Origin: Bacteroidota bacterium
Lineage (GTDB): Bacteria > Bacteroidota > Ignavibacteria > Ignavibacteriales > Melioribacteraceae
Length of the DNA stretch: 13,360 bases
Reading direction: 5' to 3'
NCBI GenBank assembly: GCA_023453125.1
Contig: JAEXUB010000042.1
Coordinates: 1 to 13,360, forward strand
Shown: positions 12,644-13,360 of the stretch, one piece after another
Layout: every line of letters starts with the position of its first letter
Position numbering within the stretch: position 1 is the stretch's first letter
Notes under the pieces: generated by a model
What the model was told of the DNA's origin: nothing
Database searches by the model: none
Seen by the model: the letters and a program-made list of their open reading frames with translations, nothing else
Position numbers and translations under genes: made by a program

Positions 12644-13360
12644 TCACTTCTTATAATTAAAATCTTTCAATATTTTCTGGATTTCATCTTCGGTAATTCC
12701 GCTTCCGTACGAGGCTCCCTTTTTAACTTCCTTTGAAGCCGGTTTTGTAAACGGGTCAACCGACGGATTGCCTGCGCGGGCGCGGAGCCTTTCCTCTATT
12801 TCCTTTGTAAAGCTTGTTCCCTGCGGAGTACCGGCGCTGTAGGAGCCGAAAGAGGAGCCGGGAACAGTTACTGAAGAATCGTATGAACTAATGCAGCTGC
12901 CGCTGTTAACGGGATTTGTCTCGAATGCAAGAGTCTTAACATTCTTAAGGTGCACTGCCGAAACGTTTTCAGAAATTATTGAACCGCCCCAGGTGCCGGG
13001 TCCTAATGTTAATGAAGGAATAAGGGCTGTTGTATATCCGCTTGCGCCGGTTGTGCGTGGGGTATTAACGCATATTCTGAATGCCGGTTTTTCAAGGGCG
13101 AATTTCATTATTATATCTTTGTCGCTGCAGTGTATTGAAAGGGTATGGCCTACGCCGCCGAATCTGAGCAGTTCAATGCATTTATGGCATCCGTCAAGCC
13201 AGCCGTCTACAGTATAGAATGCGAGTGTAGGGGAGAGCTTCTCAATTGACATCGGTTCTTCATCTCCGACAACAGAGCACTCTGCAATAAGAACGGTTGT
13301 ATTTTCGGGTACATTTATGCCGGCATATTTTGCAATATAAACTGCAGATTTGCCTACTAT
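12644..13360 (-). CDS. CoA-acylating aldehyde dehydrogenase (PduP/EutE class), C-terminal part, with probable microcompartment encapsulation tail
   Basis: The minus-strand frame is open from the right edge to the TGA at 12644-12646, giving the last 238 residues; the internal Met at 13252 is not the start. The family converts an aldehyde, CoA and NAD+ to acyl-CoA and NADH. Conserved blocks are VPENTTVLIAEC, EKLSPTLAFY, GGVGHTLSIH, FRICVNTPRTTGASG and LTLGPGTWGGSIISENVSA, followed by HLKNVKTLAFET. The catalytic cysteine lies upstream, outside the window. After the catalytic domain comes a Gly/Ser/Pro/Thr/Lys-rich stretch of about 80 residues (12701-12930). The protein then ends in ITEDEIQKILKDFNYKK, a short amphipathic helix with I, I, I/L and F on one face. 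A flexible linker plus amphipathic tail is the classic layout of encapsulation peptides that direct such enzymes into bacterial microcompartments. The family call is very secure, the targeting call inferred. Confidence 0.92.
   Translation of the reverse strand: MVGKSAVYIAKYAGINVPENTTVLIAECSVVGDEEPMSIEKLSPTLAFYTVDGWLDGCHKCIELLRFGGVGHTLSIHCSDKDIIMKFALEKPAFRICVNTPRTTGASGYTTALIPSLTLGPGTWGGSIISENVSAVHLKNVKTLAFETNPVNSGSCISSYDSSVTVPGSSFGSYSAGTPQGTSFTKEIEERLRARAGNPSVDPFTKPASKEVKKGASYGSGITEDEIQKILKDFNYKK
12647..12700 (-). other. Predicted C-terminal encapsulation peptide of the aldehyde dehydrogenase
   Basis: The last 18 residues (GITEDEIQKILKDFNYKK) are preceded by a low-complexity linker containing DPFTKPASKEVKKGASYGS. 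Hydrophobic residues at I1, I6, I9, L10 and F13 of the helix, with charged residues between, give an amphipathic face. Free-standing CoA-acylating aldehyde dehydrogenases end soon after the catalytic domain, so the linker and helix are an add-on. Encapsulation peptides bind shell proteins in known microcompartments. No shell gene is visible here to confirm the role. Confidence 0.65.

Noticed and set aside
12891..13217. 108-codon plus-strand frame opposite the aldehyde dehydrogenase
   Set aside because: It is antisense to a strongly conserved enzyme region and has no independent start signals or motifs.
12644..13252. Reading the aldehyde dehydrogenase as a complete 202-residue protein from Met at 13252
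   Set aside because: The frame continues open to the window edge with conserved family sequence, so the gene is cut by the window and not truncated.
1..13360. tRNA/rRNA genes, CRISPR array, insertion sequence, phage or integration site
   Set aside because: No spaced direct repeats, tRNA-like cloverleaf, transposase-like frame or terminal inverted repeats were seen; coding density is near complete with conserved core genes.

Overview
The window is a gene-dense bacterial chromosome segment (roughly mid-40s % G+C by eye). Twelve of its genes lie on the + strand in operon-like runs, with many 4-nt stop/start overlaps, and one gene converges from the right edge. The gene content fits a Gram-negative bacterium of the Bacteroidota/Chlorobiota/Ignavibacteria group. 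Pointers are Bat-type (BatD/BatE) proteins, a very long OstA-like LptA, a lipoprotein-type LptC, few strong Shine-Dalgarno sites and a complete Kdo pathway. This placement is inference from gene content; there is no rRNA or marker tree here.

Layout. (1) 2-2694: the C-terminal part of BatD, then BatE (TPR + two membrane spans + SH3-like tail) and an integral-membrane M48/Ste24-type zinc protease, closely packed. (2) 2753-4813: a lipoprotein with an FN3-like and a von Willebrand A domain, then kdsB (CMP-Kdo synthetase). (3) 4905-5312: a stand-alone B12-binding domain of the methylmalonyl-CoA mutase C-terminal type, with its own candidate promoter and a strong intrinsic terminator. (4) 5433-12598: a polytopic acyltransferase-like protein, ruvB, kdsA, a divergent kdsC, kdsD, lptC, a 458-residue lptA-like gene and lptB, mostly overlapping. 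(5) 12644-13360, minus strand: the C-terminal 238 residues of a CoA-acylating aldehyde dehydrogenase of the PduP/EutE class. It ends in a flexible linker and a short amphipathic helix that looks like a bacterial-microcompartment encapsulation peptide. A hairpin terminator between lptB and this gene can serve both directions.

How the genes work together. KdsD makes arabinose-5-phosphate, KdsA condenses it with PEP to Kdo-8-phosphate, a KdsC-like HAD protein would remove the phosphate, and KdsB activates Kdo with CMP. LptB (ATPase), LptC (envelope anchor) and LptA (periplasmic bridge) then move finished lipopolysaccharide to the outer membrane. So LPS-core precursor synthesis and LPS export sit together, with ruvB and an acyltransferase at the head of the main operon. 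The left block is an envelope/stress-type Bat locus.

The observations most worth following are the probable microcompartment aldehyde dehydrogenase at the right edge, the KdsC-like protein with an altered HAD motif I and no usual C-terminal tail, the orphan B12 domain, and the oversized LptA. I found no RNA genes, CRISPR arrays, insertion sequences or long repeats, and no gene-free stretch longer than about 120 bases.
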